In this document: positions 6,529-8,210 of the stretch, in pieces
How positions within the stretch are numbered: position 1 is the first letter of the stretch
Layout: each line of letters starts with the position of its first letter
Assembly: GCA_014061035.1 (NCBI GenBank)
Contig: JACGMN010000063.1
Location: 1-8,210 of the forward strand
Direction: 5' to 3'
DNA length: 8,210 nucleotides
Source: Candidatus Methanophagales archaeon
GTDB taxonomy: Archaea > Halobacteriota > Syntropharchaeia > Alkanophagales > Methanospirareceae
Made by a program: the position numbers and the translations under genes
Notes under the pieces: model-generated
The model's database searches: none
Told to the model about the DNA's origin: nothing
Seen by the model: only the letters and a program-made list of their open reading frames with translations

Positions 6529-6686
6529 GCCAGGTTCACGGTTCAAGGTTCACGGTTCACGGTTCAAGGTTGTCAAGCTTGCGCTCTCCATTCTCCATAG
6601 TTCTTGAGATATATCTTTGAACCGGTTAATTTTCACCGGTCTAACAGTGAACCGTGAACCCCGGAACTTTGAACCTGAGTAGTTAC
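6514..6686. repeat. Non-coding element bounded by 15-bp inverted repeats, between aroE and queC
   Basis: GTAACTACTCAGGTT at 6514-6528 recurs as its exact reverse complement at 6672-6686. Inside, a second exact inverted pair of 14 bp (GGTTCACGGTTCAC at 6547-6560 and its complement at 6647-6660) is nested. The stretches between outer and inner pairs are 18 and 11 bases, a difference of one heptamer. The centre holds the palindromes AGATATATCT (6607-6616) and AACCGGTT (6620-6627), and two ACCGGT copies (6621-6626 and 6635-6640) that could form a small hairpin. No target-site duplication or transposase is seen. It could be a MITE-like or REP-like dispersed element, or a structured untranslated region. 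The central AGATATATCT could also serve as a TATA box for queC, at low confidence. Confidence 0.75.
6533..6574 (+). repeat. Heptamer tandem array GGTTCA(C/A)
   Basis: Six heptamers run head to tail: GGTTCAC, GGTTCAA, GGTTCAC, GGTTCAC, GGTTCAA and a degenerate GGTTGTC. An out-of-phase GGTTGCC precedes them at 6525-6531. Two more GGTTCAC units lie inverted in the right arm at 6647-6660. Heptanucleotide tandem repeats are known as STRR elements in cyanobacteria; I know of no named archaeal equivalent with this unit. Confidence 0.85.
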
Positions 6687-6710
6687 GATGCAAGATGCTT
6701 CCTGTATCGC

Positions 6711-7553
6711 TTACTTATACCGCAATGCATTCCTAACAGCGGTCTCCATCACCGCGATCGGCGGTTCTTCCTTTGTCCATATTTTGAATGCCGCGGCACC
6801 CTGGTATACCAGCATCTTCACACCATCTATTATCTGCTTCACGCCTGCCCGCCGCGCTTCTCTCAGCAATTTCGTCTCTACCGGATTGTACACGATCTCG
6901 AATACGACAAGGTCGGGATGCATCATATCTGCATTCACTAACGTAGTATTTACGTCGGGATACATGCCAGCAGAGGTAGCATTTATCAAAATATCCGCTC
7001 TCTTTAGCTGTTTTTCCAATTCTCTATCTTTCTTTATATCTGTGCCAATACCAATAGCAGCCGCATTGGTGAGTTTAAAAGCTAACTGTACTGCTCGTTC
7101 CTTCGTCCTGTTCGCTATTGTTACCTCTGCACCAGCGGCATCGATATAAAATGCAATCGCCATTGCCGCACCACCAGCGCCAAGAATGAGTATATTTTTG
7201 CCTTTTATCTCGCCTACTGATTCTCTCAATGCCTGGATTGAGCCAATTCCATCGGTGTTATACCCGACCGGCAAGCCACTGCTGAAATCAATAGTGTTTA
7301 TTGCGCCTATCTTCTTCGCCACGTCGTCAGCGTCCACAAAGGCGAGTGCTTCCTCTTTCAGCGGTCTCGTAACGTTAATACCGTCGATGCCGAGACTTTT
7401 CGCGCCCTTTATCGCATCCTCAAGTTCTGCCTTTGGTACTCTGAATGCAAGATAAATACAATCCATGCAGCATTCTCCAAAAGCTGCGTTATGCATTACA
7501 GGAGAAAGGCTATGAGCTACCGGATCGCCGATAATACCGTAGATTTTTTCCAT
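6711..7553 (-). CDS. aroE: Shikimate dehydrogenase AroE
   Basis: NADP-dependent reduction of 3-dehydroshikimate to shikimate in aromatic amino acid synthesis; cytoplasmic. At 280 aa it has full family length. Shikimate-binding serines are S15 and S17 in HSLSPVMHN. The catalytic lysine is K66 in NVTRPLK, with N86 and D101 (in NTDG) completing the substrate site. The Rossmann glycine motif is GAGGAA (126-131), and NRT (149-151) is the usual NADP-selecting motif. The C-terminal DGVKMLVYQGAAAF block is also standard. ATG 7553 gives MEKIYGIIGDP, the normal N-terminus; there is no Shine-Dalgarno. queC lies downstream on the same strand but is separated by 275 bases with the inverted-repeat element, so cotranscription is doubtful. 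Confidence 0.95.
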   Translation of the reverse strand: MEKIYGIIGDPVAHSLSPVMHNAAFGECCMDCIYLAFRVPKAELEDAIKGAKSLGIDGINVTRPLKEEALAFVDADDVAKKIGAINTIDFSSGLPVGYNTDGIGSIQALRESVGEIKGKNILILGAGGAAMAIAFYIDAAGAEVTIANRTKERAVQLAFKLTNAAAIGIGTDIKKDRELEKQLKRADILINATSAGMYPDVNTTLVNADMMHPDLVVFEIVYNPVETKLLREARRAGVKQIIDGVKMLVYQGAAAFKIWTKEEPPIAVMETAVRNALRYK

Positions 7554-7560
7554 TTTTTTC

Positions 7561-7596
7561 CGTTATAGTTATTGTATTCGTTATAGTTATTGTATT
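7561..7596 (-). repeat. Perfect 18-bp tandem duplication in the aroE promoter region
   Basis: CGTTATAGTTATTGTATT at 7561-7578 is repeated without change at 7579-7596, immediately upstream of aroE. On the minus strand each copy contains a TATA-like CTATAAC. The copy nearer the gene is centred only about 12 bases from the aroE ATG, and the farther copy about 30 bases, so only the latter is well placed as a TATA box for a near-leaderless aroE mRNA. Confidence 0.88.
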
Positions 7597-7610
7597 GTCT
7601 TTGTTTACGT

Positions 7611-7628
7611 TTTCGGCAAAAACCGAAA
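7611..7628. promoter_or_regulatory. Palindrome TTTCGG-N6-CCGAAA, candidate operator
   Basis: Perfect 6-bp arms (7611-7616 and 7623-7628) flank the spacer CAAAAA. The right arm directly precedes the TATA-like TTAAATAT at 7632-7639 and overlaps the BRE position, where a bound repressor would block TFB. It lies in the divergent aroE / small ORF-sbtA region. The size and spacing suit a dimeric regulator. No specific regulator can be named from this. Confidence 0.45.
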
Positions 7629-7639
7629 GAGTTAAATAT
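7624..7639 (+). promoter_or_regulatory. BRE/TATA promoter for the small ORF and sbtA
   Basis: The purine-rich CGAAAGAG (7624-7631) followed by TTAAATAT (7632-7639) resembles a BRE plus TATA box. The TATA centre is 28.5 bases before the GTG at 7664, so transcription would begin at about that codon. This supports the small ORF as the first, possibly leaderless, reading frame of the sbtA transcript. Confidence 0.5.
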
Positions 7640-7663
7640 CCCTACTAATTAATATTAGAACTG

Positions 7664-7777
7664 GTGAAAGAGAAGTTGAAAACAAAAGATGATATAGGTA
7701 AAGTGGATATAGGTAAAGTGGAGCATGTAGGCGAAGGGTGTGACCCAGGTAAAATAGTTTTGGGGGTGGATATATAA
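7664..7777 (+). CDS. Small ORF (37 aa) directly upstream of sbtA, unknown
   Basis: GTG 7664 to TAA 7775-7777 encodes a 37-residue, charged, lysine- and glycine-rich peptide beginning MKEKLKTKDD. It has no membrane segment and no motif I recognise. DIGKV occurs twice in a row because of an in-frame 15-bp duplication. The start fits a leaderless mRNA from the TATA box at 7632-7639, and the stop is four bases before the sbtA ATG. It may be a real small protein, a leader peptide tuning sbtA, or untranslated leader RNA that happens to be open. It shows no resemblance to SbtB, the PII-like partner of SbtA, which is about 100 residues. Confidence 0.35.
   Translation: MKEKLKTKDDIGKVDIGKVEHVGEGCDPGKIVLGVDI
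7691..7720 (+). repeat. Perfect 15-bp tandem duplication in the sbtA leader
   Basis: GATATAGGTAAAGTG at 7691-7705 is repeated exactly at 7706-7720. The unit length is a multiple of three, so the small ORF stays open and gains a second DIGKV. Each copy includes AGGTAAAGTG, a weak ribosome-binding-site-like string. Confidence 0.9.
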
Positions 7778-7781
7778 AGAT

Positions 7782-8210
7782 ATGACGTTAGAAGTAATTT
7801 TAGAAGGATTCTTCGCACCGGCCATTCTATTCTTTGTATTGGGGATGCTGACCGTCTTTGTAAAATCAGATTTGGAGATTCCTCCGGCGATGGGTACAGC
7901 GATGATATTGTTTCTCCTGGCGGCAATAGGTCTTGAGGGAGGAGGAGGCGCGATCAAAGCGCTTATGGTGGAACCTGGGCTACTCGGGGTGATCCTAATT
8001 ACAGCGCTATTTGCAATACTATGTGGGTCATTCTTTGCATTTGCGACAGCACACATGTTAAAGAAGATTGCAAAATTCAAGACCGCTGATGCATGGGCTT
8101 GTGGGGGGCACTACGGAGCGGTCAGTGCGGCAACACTTGCTGTTGGTGTAGGTATCGCAAGTGCTGCGCAGGAAGCTGCTCCCGGTGAGTTAATATTTGT
8201 TGGATGGATG
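7782..8210 (+). CDS. sbtA: SbtA-type sodium-dependent bicarbonate permease (3'-truncated)
   Basis: Membrane transporter of the SbtA/DUF897 family, which in cyanobacteria imports bicarbonate with sodium. The first 143 residues are visible. PAILFFVLGMLTVFVKSDLEIP (about 13-34) is the family opening, followed by a LLAAIGLEGG-type second helix (45-54), a third helix at about 67-90 and GHYGAVSAATLA (109-120), which corresponds to the family's AHYGSVSAVTF motif. Members run about 320-375 residues, so more than half lies beyond the window. ATG 7782 follows GGGGGTGGA (7762-7770) by 11 bases and the small ORF stop by four. In an MCR archaeon the role is probably supply or balance of bicarbonate, though other anions cannot be excluded. 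Whether sbtB follows cannot be seen. Confidence 0.88.
   Translation, partial: MTLEVILEGFFAPAILFFVLGMLTVFVKSDLEIPPAMGTAMILFLLAAIGLEGGGGAIKALMVEPGLLGVILITALFAILCGSFFAFATAHMLKKIAKFKTADAWACGGHYGAVSAATLAVGVGIASAAQEAAPGELIFVGWM

Noticed and set aside
6436..6546. N-terminal extension of QueC to 6546
   Set aside because: The extra 37 residues are not QueC-like, begin inside the heptamer array, and the ATG at 6435 has a purine-rich ribosome-binding site and the family-typical PP-loop position.
6337..6600. Plus-strand frame through the heptamer array (repeated FTVQG peptide)
   Set aside because: It is antisense to queC and the peptide repeat is only the heptamer DNA read in one frame; there is no promoter or ribosome-binding site.
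6533..6686. CRISPR array
   Set aside because: The repeat units are 7 bp, contiguous and without spacers; the longer pair is inverted, not direct, and no cas genes are near.
6514..6686. Complete insertion sequence
   Set aside because: Only 173 bp, no transposase frame, and no target-site duplication at the ends (flanks AAAATA and GATGCA differ).
7655..8080. Minus-strand frames opposite the small ORF and sbtA
   Set aside because: The plus strand has clear SbtA motifs; the opposite frames have no recognisable domain.

Overview
The window reads as a piece of an archaeal chromosome from a methyl-coenzyme M reductase (MCR) lineage, either a methanogen or an ANME-type methane or alkane oxidiser. 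The main clue is an adjacent ycaO-tfuA pair of the type that makes the thioglycine in McrA. Supporting clues are a TupABC tungstate importer, QueC (in archaea it feeds archaeosine synthesis), A/T-rich BRE/TATA-like promoters and several apparently leaderless starts. I cannot name the genus from the sequence; the overall look is ANME-1/Syntrophoarchaeum-like, which is only an impression.

Layout. 1-2741 (+): tungstate ABC transporter, substrate-binding protein (5' end cut off by the window), permease and ATPase, in one operon. 2780-4652 (-): tfuA and ycaO, overlapping by 44 bp, transcribed ycaO first. 4707-5741 (+): a cysteine-rich radical SAM protein, divergent from ycaO. The 54 bp between those two start codons hold one inverted repeat, a TATA-like sequence whose centre is exactly 27.5 bp from each start codon. 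5746-6435 (-): queC, tail to tail with the radical SAM gene with a 4 bp gap. 6514-6686: a non-coding element bounded by 15-bp inverted repeats and filled with GGTTCAC/GGTTCAA heptamers. 6711-7553 (-): aroE. 7554-7781: a divergent regulatory region with a perfect 18-bp tandem duplication, a TTTCGG-N6-CCGAAA palindrome, a TATA box and a 37-codon small ORF that itself contains a 15-bp tandem duplication. 7782 to the window end (+): the first 143 codons of an SbtA-type sodium-dependent bicarbonate permease.

How the parts fit. Tungstate import supplies tungsto-enzymes such as formylmethanofuran dehydrogenase. YcaO and TfuA modify MCR. The radical SAM protein shares a control region with ycaO and may belong to the same maturation programme (inference). 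SbtA would supply or balance bicarbonate. QueC and AroE are housekeeping enzymes for tRNA modification and aromatic amino acids.

The coding genes belong to known families. The less ordinary material is in the intergenic DNA: three perfect head-to-tail duplications of 15-18 bp close to gene starts, two places with GGTTNNN heptamer runs at gene 3' ends, a symmetric divergent promoter, and a possible small leader gene in front of sbtA.
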